From positions 124,001 through 188,000 of the forward strand of contig CAVUZI010000008.1 of the NCBI GenBank assembly GCA_963745955.1: a stretch of DNA of 64,000 nt. Reading direction: 5' to 3'. Position 1 is the first letter of the stretch; the number at the start of each line of letters is the position of its first letter. Shown piece after piece: positions 18,857-27,544 of the stretch. The stretch comes from Bog-756 sp963745955 (GTDB lineage: Bacteria > Actinomycetota > Acidimicrobiia > Acidimicrobiales > RAAP-2). Both the position numbers and the translations under genes were made by a program. Under the pieces are notes generated by a model that did not search any database, was not told the origin of the DNA, and saw only the letters and a program-made list of their open reading frames with translations.

Positions 18857-19671
18857 GCCGCGATCGGGCACGGGCTCCTGTTCCGTCCGTTCGGGCAGGA
18901 GGAGGACGGCGCCACCGAGGAAGCACAGGGCTCCGACGAAGGTGCCGAGATTGGACAGTTCGACGTTCCACACCTGGCCGGTTGCCGGGACGATATAGGC
19001 GGCGACCGCGGAGATCCCGAAGGCGACGGACCCGACCAGATTGGCCAGGGTGATCCACCACGCCAGACTCCGGGGTGACCAGGCCAGCCACCCGTGGCAC
19101 ACCTCGAACCACGCCAGTCCGCTGGCCACCAGGAAGCACACCGAACCGAAGGCGTCCGGTCTCCAGATGTGCTGATGGGCTCGCCTGGCTGCTCAGGTCG
19201 ATCCGGAGGGCGTTGCCGGTGCTGACGTTGAAGAAGACCGTGCCGGCCAGCTGGATCGCCGTTGCCCACCAGTCGATCTGACGGGGACGGTAGGCCGAAC
19301 ACCCGCTTCCACCCGCGGGCGGGGCCATCAGCTGCAGCGTCCACCGACTCGCGGTACTGGAGGAAGCCGGCCGAGGTGAAGAAGAGGGACCCGATGAAAT
19401 AGGTGGCCGAATCGGCCCGGTCGCCGACGGCAGTGGCGTACCCGGGTACCGCACCGAGGGCGAAGAGGCTTGAACCGACAGCGAACAGGATGCCGATCCA
19501 CCAGCCCCGGGCCGCAGGGGCCCACCACGTGCCACCGGGCACCGTCCGGTCGTCTGCATGCTTGCGATGACGCCGGGAGTCCCATCGCGACACGAGCCCA
19601 TCGGGCCGCTCGTACTCGATGAAGGTGACGAAGGGTCCCAGGCCCCTCGACAGCCGGCGTTCATCGTCCAT
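18823..19671 (-). CDS. YrhK-domain multi-pass membrane protein
   Basis: About 280 residues. N-terminal cytosolic segment (MDDERRLSRGLGPFVTF), then six predicted membrane helices, among them WWIGILFAVGSSLFALGAV, YFIGSLFFTSAGFLQY, ATAIQLAGTVFFNVST, VCFLVASGLAWFEV, ITLANLVGSVAFGISAVAAY and GTFVGALCFLGGAVLLLPE. The repeated FIGSLFF-type pattern resembles the YrhK domain. Function unknown. At least two insertions (near 19290 and 19170) split it, and a third near 18850 is needed to reach the stop used here. Start ATG 19671 follows GATACT by 6 nt. Its 3' end overlaps the convergent oxidoreductase by about 34 bp. Confidence 0.55.
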   Translation of the reverse strand: MDDERRLSRGLGPFVTFIEYERPDGLVSRWDSRRHRKHADDRTVPGGTWWAPAARGWWIGILFAVGSSLFALGAVPGYATAVGDRADSATYFIGSLFFTSAGFLQYRESVDAAADGPARGWKRVFGLPSPSDRLVGNGDPAGRHGLLQRQHRQRPPDRPEQPGEPISTSGDRTPSVRCASWWPADWRGSRCATGGWPGHPGVWRGGSPWPIWSGPSPSGSPRSPPISSRQPARCGTSNCPISAPSSEPCASSVAPSSSCPNGRNRSPCPIAAQPRSGAAPPK

Positions 19672-19792
19672 CGGTTCAGTATCGCCGCGCCCGCCGGTTC
19701 GAGGACCGATCCTCTGCGATGATGAGCACCACGGAGCCCGTCTCGAGCGGGTCATGACCGTGACGCCCGACACGACGACGAAAGGACAGCGG

Positions 19793-20851
19793 ATGGAGGC
19801 CGGCATCACCGACAGCGCCCGGATCGCCATGGTGCGGGCCGCCGTGGCCAAGGTGGACAGGAGCGAACTGAAGACGGCGCTTGACCTGACTGCCGACCCG
19901 AGGTTTCAGGCGCCCAAGGCGGTTGCCAACGCGCTCAATGCCCTGCGCAAGCACCGCGACCCGGCCGGCGTGGTCACCAGGCCCCAGTACCGCGCCGCCC
20001 TGCCCTTTGTGGCCGCGGCCATTGCCGACGCCTGTCTGACCCGTACCATCGAGGTGCTCGGCGACCACTCGGAGGACCCGACGAGGGAGCAATTGCTCGA
20101 CGCGCTCGACCAGGTCCGTGGCTCGTTCGACGACTCGACGATCGCCGTGATGCTGGCCAGCGTGGCCGACGACGACATGCCCGCCTCCGATCTGTGCTTC
20201 GAGATCGTGGCCGACGACCCGCGGTTCGGTCTCACCGAGGCGTCCGACACCGCCCCGGCCGTCCCCGAACGACCGAAGGCACCCACGGCGCGGCAGGGTG
20301 TCTCGCCCGAACAACGCGAGGCTCGGCGTCTGAAGAAGCAACGGGATGCCGAAGAGCGGCGAAAGAAGATGGAAGCTGCCCGGAAGGCCGGGGAGCAGGT
20401 CCGGCGGGAGAGGAAGAAGGAGCGCACGACGCCGGTCGCCTCTGTTCCCAAGGAGACTCCGGTCACCAGCACGGCCCCGCGTGTCACCCGGCGGGCCACG
20501 CTCACGCCGCTGCAGGAAGAGGAGTTCGATCGGCTCGATCCACTGGTCGGCGGCGTCGTCTTCGCCTGGGTGCCGTTCGACCCTGGGGTTCCCGACCCGT
20601 CCGGGCACGAGGGCAAGTCGCGCCGGTGCGTGGTGGTGGCCGGTTCGCCGACCGACCTGCTGGTGCGACCGGGATACTCCGAGGGAGGGAGCAAGAGCCG
20701 GGATTGGAAGTCGGTACCGATCAGACACTGGAAGCGGGCCGGATTCGACCGGCCGACGTGGATCGATGTCGAGGCCCTTCGGGTGCCCCGCGAGGCGGGG
20801 CAGGTCCCGGTGGGCCGCCTGGCGCCGGAGGACTGGAACTCACTCTGGTAG
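19793..20851 (+). CDS. Three-part protein with C-terminal PemK/MazF-like domain
   Basis: 352 residues, intact. Residues 1-150: an all-helical region with a repeated element (LDLTADPRFQAP and FEIVADDPRFGLTE). About 165-225: a highly charged Lys/Arg/Glu coiled coil (EARRLKKQRDAEERRKK...). About 255-352: a small beta domain with GGVVFAWVPF, GKSRRCVVVAG, DLLVRPGYSE, and the terminal PVGRLAPEDWNSLW, which follows the PemK/MazF (SH3-like barrel) layout, including the GxL..xD end seen in that family. No antitoxin-like small gene precedes it, so a classic toxin-antitoxin module is unlikely; an RNA- or ribosome-binding role is inference. ATG 19793 preferred over 19754 because of GAAAGGA 8 nt upstream. 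Confidence 0.65.
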   Translation: MEAGITDSARIAMVRAAVAKVDRSELKTALDLTADPRFQAPKAVANALNALRKHRDPAGVVTRPQYRAALPFVAAAIADACLTRTIEVLGDHSEDPTREQLLDALDQVRGSFDDSTIAVMLASVADDDMPASDLCFEIVADDPRFGLTEASDTAPAVPERPKAPTARQGVSPEQREARRLKKQRDAEERRKKMEAARKAGEQVRRERKKERTTPVASVPKETPVTSTAPRVTRRATLTPLQEEEFDRLDPLVGGVVFAWVPFDPGVPDPSGHEGKSRRCVVVAGSPTDLLVRPGYSEGGSKSRDWKSVPIRHWKRAGFDRPTWIDVEALRVPREAGQVPVGRLAPEDWNSLW

Positions 20852-20901
20852 CTGCGAGCCGTACCGGCAGCGTGCGAGACGGCCGATAGCTGCGTGCGTA
20901 G

Positions 20902-20929
20902 TGCATAGCAACATGCAACCCAGTACAAT
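20902..20929 (+). promoter_or_regulatory. hxlR-type gene promoter with dyad operator
   Basis: -10 box TACAAT (20924-20929) ends 6 nt before ATG 20936, placing +1 on the start codon. TGCAT (20902-20906) / ATGCA (20913-20917) form a dyad in the -35 to -10 spacer, a natural site for autoregulation. Confidence 0.5.
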
Positions 20930-20935
20930 GGGGCC

Positions 20936-21433
20936 ATGCGCCGCAAGAGCTTCGAAGGGATGAACTGCTCCGTGGCCCAAGCCCTCGAGGTCGTGGGGGA
21001 GTGGTGGACCATGCTGATCATCCGGGACAGCTTCCTCGGCATCACGAGATTCGACGACTTCCAGCGTCGGTTGGGGATCTCGAGGAACATCCTGGCCGAG
21101 CGGCTCGACCATCTGGTCGACAAAGGGGTCCTGACCCGGGTTCCCTACCAGCAACACCCGCTGCGCCACGACTACCGACTGACCGAGAAGGGCCGAGATC
21201 TCTGGTTGGTGCTGACGGCCATGCGCGAGTGGGGCGATCGATGGGAGGCGGAGGAGGGTCCGCCGCTGGAGATCGAGCACCGGGGATGTGGGCACCTGAC
21301 GACGGTCGTGCCGACCTGCTCGTCGTGTGGTGAGCCGGTCGATGTCCGCTCGGTGCGAGCCCGACCCGGCCCGGGGTCGAAGAACGGCCCCGCCGAAGCG
21401 CTCATTCCACCGCCGAGGTCTCTTTCGGGCTAG
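20936..21433 (+). CDS. HxlR family transcriptional regulator with Cys-rich tail
   Basis: 165 residues, intact. Winged-helix regulator: NCSVAQALEVVGEWWTMLIIRD is the HxlR N-terminal block, ITRFDDFQRRLGISRNILAERL the recognition region, and HDYRLTEKGRDLW the wing. Unlike minimal HxlR proteins it carries a C-terminal extension with HRGCGH and PTCSSCGEPV, three or four potential zinc or redox ligands (CGH, CxxC). Probably a ligand- or redox-responsive repressor. Promoter predicts a leaderless mRNA. Downstream gene is convergent, so its target is not evident besides its own promoter. Confidence 0.88.
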   Translation: MRRKSFEGMNCSVAQALEVVGEWWTMLIIRDSFLGITRFDDFQRRLGISRNILAERLDHLVDKGVLTRVPYQQHPLRHDYRLTEKGRDLWLVLTAMREWGDRWEAEEGPPLEIEHRGCGHLTTVVPTCSSCGEPVDVRSVRARPGPGSKNGPAEALIPPPRSLSG

Positions 21434-21546
21434 GGCAGGCCCACTCGACCGACCGAACTCTGTGTCGACAGGCGTTCTCCGGTGGCGTGGTGGCCGCCGG
21501 CAGGCTGCAAGAGGCCACCACGCCCGGTCAAGTCCGGTCTCCCGCC

Positions 21547-22005
21547 TCAGCCAACCTTCGCCACCTTGAATCCACCCACTCCGTTTCCGGTGACGCGGGT
21601 ACCCGTGTCGAGGTAGAACCTGTAGAGCCGCTTCCCCTTATAGGTGACCTGGACATCGTGACTTGCACCGATCGTCAGTGCCGCCGTTCCGAGACCGGCC
21701 ACGCCGGTCGGCGTCGTCTTGCCCTTCTCCATGAGAAGCGGGGGCCAGATCCGGAGGCAGCCTCCGGTGCAAGCTCCCGAGGCCGTGTAGAGGCTGGCAC
21801 CCGTAACCGTGGCCAGCATCTTTCCGAACGGAGGTCGATTGACGACCTTCACGACGGCCTCGCTCTTGCTGACTGCCGCTTGCGCCGAGGCCATCGGCAC
21901 GACAGCTGCTGAGCTGGCGAGGGCGACCATGCCGAGAGCCGCCCCGGTCCACGCAATGCGTCCCCGCCCGAGCTGGCGCCGACTCTCATGCCGTGAAGTC
22001 GTCAT
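21547..22005 (-). CDS. Secreted Y-X4-D repeat protein
   Basis: 152 residues, intact. Signal peptide (GRGRIAWTGAALGMVALA...) to about residue 43, then two copies of the 'secreted repeat with Y-X(4)-D motif' (COG4315-type): ASLYTASGACTGGCLRIWPP with a Cys pair, and KRLYRFYLDTGTRVTGNGV. Actinobacterial members are exported proteins or lipoproteins of unknown function. Very strong ribosome site (AGGAGGTGGAGC before ATG) predicts high expression. Convergent to the hxlR-type gene. Confidence 0.8.
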   Translation of the reverse strand: MTTSRHESRRQLGRGRIAWTGAALGMVALASSAAVVPMASAQAAVSKSEAVVKVVNRPPFGKMLATVTGASLYTASGACTGGCLRIWPPLLMEKGKTTPTGVAGLGTAALTIGASHDVQVTYKGKRLYRFYLDTGTRVTGNGVGGFKVAKVG

Positions 22006-22025
22006 GCTCCACCTCCTCCTGTTCT

Positions 22026-22044
22026 GGAATGCACGCTGCGTTCC
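22026..22044. promoter_or_regulatory. Inverted repeat upstream of secreted protein gene
   Basis: GGAATGCA (22026-22033) and TGCGTTCC (22037-22044) are 7/8 complementary around a 3-nt centre, about 20 bp upstream of the ATG; candidate operator or 5' leader hairpin. Confidence 0.35.
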
Positions 22045-22198
22045 ATCCCGGGTATACGTACGGCAGTGACGATTGGTTCAGCGGATCTCGAACAATTCTT
22101 CACCGGCCCACACCCTGCTGGCGCCGCCGGGCGCGGCAGAAGGTCACCGACCGACCGCGACTTGGCTTCGAACCTCTCCCGGCCCGCGGGCCGGCAGG

Positions 22199-24129
22199 TC
22201 AGGGGAGGGCGATCCCGCCCACCCCGCCGACTGACTTCCGTCGGGTGGCGGAGCCACCGGAGGGCGAGGGCTGCGAGCTCCTGATCACCTCGAGGATGTC
22301 CTCTCCGATGAGCTCCTGGCGCTCGAGCAGTGCGTCCCGGAGGGCCTCGACCACGTTTCGGTGCTCCTCGAGCATCCGGGTCACCGACGCCTTGGCCGCT
22401 CCGAGGAGGTCCTCGACCTCGGACCGCCCGTCGTCGGTGGACAGGACCTTGGCGACGATGCCGCCGGGGTGCTCGATGGCGGCCGACGAGACCAAGGTCG
22501 TGCCCATGCCCATGAGCCCGATCATCTGGCAGGCGTTGAGGGTGGCCGCCTGGAGGTCGCCGGCCACTCCGGTCGATGCTTCACCGAAGAAGAGCTCCTC
22601 TGCCACCATCCCGCCGAAGGCGATGTCGATGAGGGCCCTCACTTCCGACTTCGTCTTGGTGAACCGCTCCTCTTCTTCCGAGTGGCTGAGAAGGCCGAGC
22701 GCGTCCTTGCGCTTGATGATGGTCAGCACCTCGAGTTTCCGACCCTTGCCCACCAGCCAGGCCACGGTGGCGTGACCGGCCTCGTGGGTGGCGATCGTCC
22801 GCTGCTCGGCCTCGGTGTACTCGACGGGTTGGGCCAGACCGATCTCCTCGGTCATCTTGGCTTGCTGCAAGTCGTTCCACGAGAGCTTGCTCGCCCCGCG
22901 GCGCAATGCCCACACCAGCGATTCGTCCATCAGGTGCTCGATCATCACCGGTGAGTAACCCACGGTGAGGGCGGCCAGGGTCTCCCGTCTGGCCGGTTCG
23001 TCGAGCTCGGCGTCGTGCGCCTTCTTCCCCAGGTAGTAGTCGATGATGTCGCGCCGGCCCGACCGGCTGGGCAACCCGAAGTAGATGTTGCGGTCGAATC
23101 GGCCCGGGCGCAACAGCGCCGGGTCGAGGTCGGCTGGCCCGGTTGGTGGCCCCGATGACAAGGATGTTGGCCGGGACGTGCTGGGGCTTGCGCAGACGCC
23201 TCTGGGCCGGGAAGCCAGGTGTTGATGGCGTCGATGAACATTCCCTTCAGGCGGAGCGAGGCCGGTGTCTGCTCGAAGGACTGGAGTTGGATGAGCAACT
23301 CGTTGACCACACCGGGGATGCCTTCACCTTGGCGCTGACCGTTGCCGCGGGCGGCACCGATGGCGTCGAGCTCCTCGATGAACCCGATGGCGCCGCCCTC
23401 CCGTCGGGCGTGGCGGCGCAGCGCCTTGAAGTAGGCCCGGATCTTCCTGTTGGTCTGGCCGTAGAACATCGACTGGAATGCGGAGGAGGAGACGAAGAGG
23501 AACGGCACCCCGGCCTCTGCGGCCATGGCCTTGGCCATGTAGGTCTTGCCGGTTCCGGGCGGACCTTCGAACAGGATGGCTTTGCGGGGCGAGCCGCCCA
23601 TCTGCTCGGCGAACGTCCGGTGGGCGAGGAACAGGTTGAGGGTCTTGGTGACCTCCTCGACCAGACCGTCCGAGCCCCGCACGTCGTCGAAGCTCATCTT
23701 CAGCTCGTCGGGCCTGTAGAGGATGTGGGGGGAGCGGCCCGCGGCCAGCAGGGGCACCACCATCACCAGCGCCAGGATGGTGATCAGGACCATGGCCGGC
23801 AACATGGGCTCGAGGGACGCCGGGAAGTGGGGGGTGGGGATCGTCGCCGTCGGGTCGAACACGTCCTTCAGCACCAGCAGCACGGCGATCGGAGCCAGCA
23901 GCATCGACAAGCGTTGGAGCCTGGTGGCTCGGGCCCGTCGTTGGTGGGCGCCGACATCGGTGGTGGCCATCCGAGCCACGCTGTTGTCGCCCAGCGCCGA
24001 AAGAGAACCCGCCTGGTTCCCGGTGCCGTCACCGGTTGCCTTGCCGCCGCTGCGGCGCGGGCGCCGGACATCCGGCTCCGGTCGGGGTGTGCCTCCGACC
24101 AACGGATCCGAACTTCTCTTGCTCACCAT
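22199..24129 (-). CDS. FtsH-like membrane-anchored AAA+ zinc metalloprotease
   Basis: About 640 residues. Domain order as in FtsH: N-terminal region with two membrane helices (SMLLAPIAVLLVLKDVF and MVLITILALVMVVPLLA), AAA+ ATPase with Walker A EGPPGTGKTYMAKAMA, Walker B GFIEELDAIG (Glu-Glu variant of the usual DEID), arginine-finger region LLRPGRFDRNI, then the protease with the zinc motif THEAGHATVAWL and the third-ligand region AFGGMVAEELFFG. The N-terminal 100 residues are longer and more charged than in E. coli FtsH. Two insertions near 23205 and 23135 shift the frame; ANILVIGATNRAS (second region of homology) is restored between them. GGAGG ribosome site before ATG 24129. Confidence 0.85.
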
Positions 24130-24230
24130 GGCCTGCCTCCAGTTGGGCACCGCGCCGGCTCGCGACGGCGCGACATCTATGTCACGGACGGAACCAGCTG
24201 GTTCGGACCGAGTGCCCCTCTGTCGACTGC

Positions 24231-24273
24231 AGTCACCGCCAGTCCGGCCTGCAACGGACTTGTGGCGGTGACT
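24231..24273. repeat. Long stem-loop upstream of FtsH-like gene
   Basis: AGTCACCGCCAGTCCG (24231-24246) pairs with CGGACT (24255-24260) and GGCGGTGACT (24264-24273), leaving a 3-nt bulge and an 8-nt loop. It lies in the 270-nt non-coding gap between the lipoprotein gene end and the protease start, both on the minus strand. Terminator or 5' leader structure are both possible. Nothing else recognised in 24130-24399. Confidence 0.55.
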
Positions 24274-24399
24274 ACGTACGAAGATAGACGACCTGATCGC
24301 GGATCGCGCTCGTACCACCGCGCAGCGTGTGCGGATGCCGTCGCGGAGTGGCGCGCCCGTCGGAGCGTCTGTGAGGGCTGCGTTCGGTTGTCGGTCTGG

Positions 24400-25275
24400 T
24401 TACGGCTTCGGGTGCGCGTCCGAGTTCGCGGGAACCGGCACCGGAAACTCCCTGACTTCGAAATCAGAGATGATGGTCGGGCACAGCGAGGTGGCGACCA
24501 GCGAGCACGACTCGACGGCGATATCGACGCTGGAACCGTAGGTCACCGCCGACATCGATTGCGGGAAGATCACCGCTCCGCTCACCGCATGGTCGCCACC
24601 CGAACCCTCGAGCGTCCCGGCCACATCGGGCGGGTCGGTGATCGCCACGACGTCCGGCGTCGGATTCGATGTCTGTTCGCCCGCCGGCTTGGTGCCGGAA
24701 CAGTGCGCCTCGTTCTGCTGCCAGGAAGGAATGGTGAAGTACGGGCAGACCTGTGAGATTCCGGGGACCGTACCGGTGCTGTCGAAGAGGGCGAAGACGC
24801 CTTCGGTCCCAGCGGCCGGGAGCGCCGGCGGTGGATCGGTACCGGGAGGATAGACGACCAGACCGGTGTCTCCCTGGTCCACGGTCTCCTGCGAGCAGGT
24901 CCACCCGCTGGGGCCGAGCACGGTGTGCTCGCCATCGGAGTAGAACTCCACCTTGCCCACGAGGGCGGTAGGAATCGGGGCCAGCAGGATGGTGGGACTC
25001 CACCCCCCGGCCTCGAGTGGCTGGCCCGAGCTGGTGGTGCAGGCGACGACGGGGAAGGCCACGGCGACCTCGCCGGTGAGCGGCGCGGTGGTCGTCGTGG
25101 AGGTCGACGTCCCGACCGAGTCGGCAGCCGGTGGGGTGGTCGAGGCCGGGCCGATGAGCGAGCTCCCACAGCCTGACGCCAGCACACCGACCACCACGAT
25201 GGCGACCGCGACCACGCCCTCACGGGAGGCCTTCCGGCGCCGACGCGGCTGCGCCGCGGAAGTCTCTGTCTTCAC
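24400..25275 (-). CDS. Lipoprotein of unknown function
   Basis: 291 residues, intact, GTG start. Type II signal peptide: Arg-rich start (RRRRKASREG), hydrophobic core VVAVAIVVVG and lipobox LASGC with Cys36 as the lipidated residue. A Ser/Thr/Pro linker follows, then a roughly 200-residue extracytoplasmic domain with several Cys (ACTTSSG, WTCSQE, QVCPYF, AHCSGT, ESCSL, SLCPT), suggesting disulfides. No family recognised. Neighbours on the same strand are the FtsH-like protease and the ECF41 gene. Confidence 0.7.
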   Translation of the reverse strand: MKTETSAAQPRRRRKASREGVVAVAIVVVGVLASGCGSSLIGPASTTPPAADSVGTSTSTTTTAPLTGEVAVAFPVVACTTSSGQPLEAGGWSPTILLAPIPTALVGKVEFYSDGEHTVLGPSGWTCSQETVDQGDTGLVVYPPGTDPPPALPAAGTEGVFALFDSTGTVPGISQVCPYFTIPSWQQNEAHCSGTKPAGEQTSNPTPDVVAITDPPDVAGTLEGSGGDHAVSGAVIFPQSMSAVTYGSSVDIAVESCSLVATSLCPTIISDFEVREFPVPVPANSDAHPKP

Positions 25276-25325
25276 CGGGTACAGACGTTAAGCCACCGCC
25301 GGTCCCAAACGGTGTCTTGGTCCCG

Positions 25326-26210
25326 CTATCGCAACACGACCGGATGCTCCACGTGGGAGAGCTTGGACGGATTGCGCACCATCCGAATGGCCACCACCCG
25401 CGCGTCGCGAACTTCGAAGGCGGCGACCAGGTCGACGGCACCGGCAATGGAGATGACGATACCGGCGTCCCCGTTGACGGCAACCGGACGCACGCCGATC
25501 TCGCCGGAGTAGCGATGGGCCAGGTTGACCAGGAGCCGGGCCACCCTCGGGGCACCGACCACCGGGCGCCGGGCAGCCCGTCTCGTCGCTCCACCGTCGG
25601 CGACGCACACCACGTCGGGGGCCAGGTGGCTGAGTACGAGGTCGATGTCACCGACGGCGATGGCCGCGGTCAATGCGTCGACCACCGCCCGTTCGGAACT
25701 CCGGTCGCGGTCGGCGTTCGGCTGCCTGACCCGCGAGCGGGCGCGGCTGGCGATCTGGCGGCATGCCGCCTCCGACTTGCCCACCGTCTCTGCGATCTCG
25801 GCGAACGGGACGCTGAACACGTCGGCCAGCAGGAACACGGCCCGCTCCACCGGCTTGAGCCGGTCGAGTACGGCGAGGAATCCGAGCCGGAGCGAGTCGG
25901 CCAGCACCGCGGCCTCGTCGGGACCGGCATCGGCGACGAGCGGCTCGGGCAACCAGGGCCCGACGTAGGTCTCCCGACGACGTCTACCGGTTCGGATGTG
26001 GTCGAGGGCGAGGCGGGTGGTCACCGTGGTGAGCCACGCCTCGGGCCGGTCCACCTCGCCGGGGCGAACGGTCTGCCAGCGGAGCCAGGCCTCTTGGACC
26101 ACGTCCTCGGCGTCCGAGAGCGTGCCGAGCATCCGGTAGGCCAACCCGACCAGGCGGGGCCGCTCTCGTTCGAACAGGTCGGTGGCCCCATCCGCGGGTT
26201 CTGTGCTCAC
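25326..26210 (-). CDS. ECF41-type RNA polymerase sigma factor (SigJ-like)
   Basis: 294 residues, intact. Sigma2 (RPRLVGLAYRMLGTLSDAED, VVQEAWLRW) and sigma4 (LKPVERAVFLLADVFSVPFA, EIAETVGKSEAACRQIASRA) are followed by a 120-residue SnoaL-like C-terminal domain, the fused regulator typical of ECF41. The two ECF41 marks are there: VADGGATRR in place of the DGGGK motif and NPSKL in place of NPDKL. ECF41 sigma factors have no anti-sigma factor; the C-terminal domain controls activity. The usual ECF41 partner is an oxidoreductase-, epimerase- or AhpD-type gene; here an FAD oxidoreductase lies immediately upstream on the same strand. GTG start in the last copy of a 16-nt repeat. Confidence 0.9.
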   Translation of the reverse strand: MSTEPADGATDLFERERPRLVGLAYRMLGTLSDAEDVVQEAWLRWQTVRPGEVDRPEAWLTTVTTRLALDHIRTGRRRRETYVGPWLPEPLVADAGPDEAAVLADSLRLGFLAVLDRLKPVERAVFLLADVFSVPFAEIAETVGKSEAACRQIASRARSRVRQPNADRDRSSERAVVDALTAAIAVGDIDLVLSHLAPDVVCVADGGATRRAARRPVVGAPRVARLLVNLAHRYSGEIGVRPVAVNGDAGIVISIAGAVDLVAAFEVRDARVVAIRMVRNPSKLSHVEHPVVLR

Positions 26211-26268
26211 GTCACCATCTTGCTCACGTCACCATCTGCTCACGTCATCATCTGCTCACGTCACCATC
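26204..26268. repeat. Four 16-nt repeats across a stop/start junction
   Basis: Copies TGCTCACGTCACCATC at 26204-26219, 26221-26236, 26237-26252 (one mismatch) and 26253-26268; one extra T follows the first. On the minus strand each reads GATGGTGACGTGAGCA. The distal copy supplies the TGA of the FAD oxidoreductase, the proximal copy the GTG of the sigma factor, so an ancestral GTGA overlap was pulled apart by duplication. Confidence 0.85.
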
Positions 26269-27536
26269 TTGGTGGAGCTGGGCCGGTTCCTCACAGCCAG
26301 GCGGCCTGCGGCCTGGCCGCTGGCCAACGACGCATCGGCGAGGAGCCCGACGGGCCCCACCCAGTCGCCGGCCATGGAGACCCCCGGTGTACCGGTGTCC
26401 CCGACGCCGGGGCGCCCGGCCAGGCCCCCTGACGCTGCCCGGGGAAAGGCCCCGGTCACCGAGAGATTGGCCAGGAACCTGCTGGTCACCACCTCGTCCG
26501 GTCGGACGCCGGCGTCGAGGACCAGCTGCTCGAGCTGGGGGCGGTCCTCCTTGGCGCTTCGGGCGCCATAGCGGATGGCCGCCACCACGGCCTGACCTTC
26601 GGGTGCTTGGCGAGCGGGGGGTGACTGCACGTTGACGTAGAGGGGATCGTCGAGCGAGAGCACATAGCCGGGGTCCGGCGCCCGGCTGACCCCGAGATCG
26701 AGACATGCCGCGGTCACCGGTGGTCCGAGGTCGCTCCACCCCGGGTCGGCCGGCAGAAGCCGCCGGACCGAGGCCGGGCCACCCGCGGCCACGACCACGT
26801 GGTCGGCGACCAGCACGGCGTCTCGGGTCCGGACCTCGACCCGGCCGCCGACCGGTTCGACTCCGGTGACCTCGGCGCCGGTTCGGACCTCGAGCATGTC
26901 GACGAGGGCATCGATGAGCTGCCTCCAGCCACCGTGCAGGTAGAGCACCCCACCACTGGCTGCCGCCTGCAGCTGCGAGACGGCGGCATCGGCGCTGAAC
27001 TCGTCGACGTCAGCCGTATAGGTGCCGAGGCGGATCAGGCCTCGCACAACCGCTTCGGCGTCTTGGCGGAGCCCGCACGAGGCCAGCCAGTCCGCTACCG
27101 ACGTCTCGCCCAGCATCGCCGGACTCATCCGAGGCAGCCGGACGAGGAGCTCGGCCAACTGGGCCTTGCTCCGGTTGCTCACGACACGGGTGCGCAGGAG
27201 TGAACCGGGCCCGGTGGGCAGGACGTGCTGGACCCCGGCGGTCAGGGCCCGGTACCGGCGGAGAGGCGGGGGAGCCCCGACGGGCGTGATCCCGAGAGAA
27301 CCGAGGACCCTCGATCCGGGCCCGGCTTTGTACAGCGCGTGGGCCCCCATGTTGAGGGTGAAGCCATCACGCTCGGCGGTGCGGGCCCGACCTCCCGGTC
27401 GGTGGGCCTCCAGCACGAGCACGCGGGCTCCGGCCTGCGAGGCCGTGGCCGCAGCGGACATCCCGGCCAGGCCGCACCCGACCACGATCACGTCCCATTC
27501 GTTCCTCGTGCCGCTGCTGCCACTGTCGGTTCCCAT
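26256..27536 (-). CDS. FAD-dependent amine oxidase/desaturase-like protein, ECF41 partner
   Basis: 426 residues, intact. VIVVGCGLAGMSAAATASQA is the dinucleotide fold, HRPGGRARTAERDGFTLNMG the second FAD motif, HGGWRQLIDALVDML a CrtI/protoporphyrinogen-oxidase-like block, and PGVSMAGDWVGPVGLLADAS the C-terminal flavin motif. Substrate unknown. ATG 27536 is chosen over GTG 27572 because an ECF41 promoter overlaps the latter and would give a near-leaderless mRNA. Co-directional with and just before the ECF41 sigma gene, as expected for the sigma factor's target and partner. Confidence 0.82.
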   Translation of the reverse strand: MGTDSGSSGTRNEWDVIVVGCGLAGMSAAATASQAGARVLVLEAHRPGGRARTAERDGFTLNMGAHALYKAGPGSRVLGSLGITPVGAPPPLRRYRALTAGVQHVLPTGPGSLLRTRVVSNRSKAQLAELLVRLPRMSPAMLGETSVADWLASCGLRQDAEAVVRGLIRLGTYTADVDEFSADAAVSQLQAAASGGVLYLHGGWRQLIDALVDMLEVRTGAEVTGVEPVGGRVEVRTRDAVLVADHVVVAAGGPASVRRLLPADPGWSDLGPPVTAACLDLGVSRAPDPGYVLSLDDPLYVNVQSPPARQAPEGQAVVAAIRYGARSAKEDRPQLEQLVLDAGVRPDEVVTSRFLANLSVTGAFPRAASGGLAGRPGVGDTGTPGVSMAGDWVGPVGLLADASLASGQAAGRLAVRNRPSSTKMVT

Positions 27537-27544
27537 GCCACTAT

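Noticed and set aside
19793..20851. Type II toxin-antitoxin module
   Set aside because: The PemK-like domain is the C-terminus of a larger protein and no small antitoxin-like gene overlaps or precedes it.
24231..24273. Known riboswitch class
   Set aside because: A single bulged hairpin without the conserved core of any riboswitch I can recognise.
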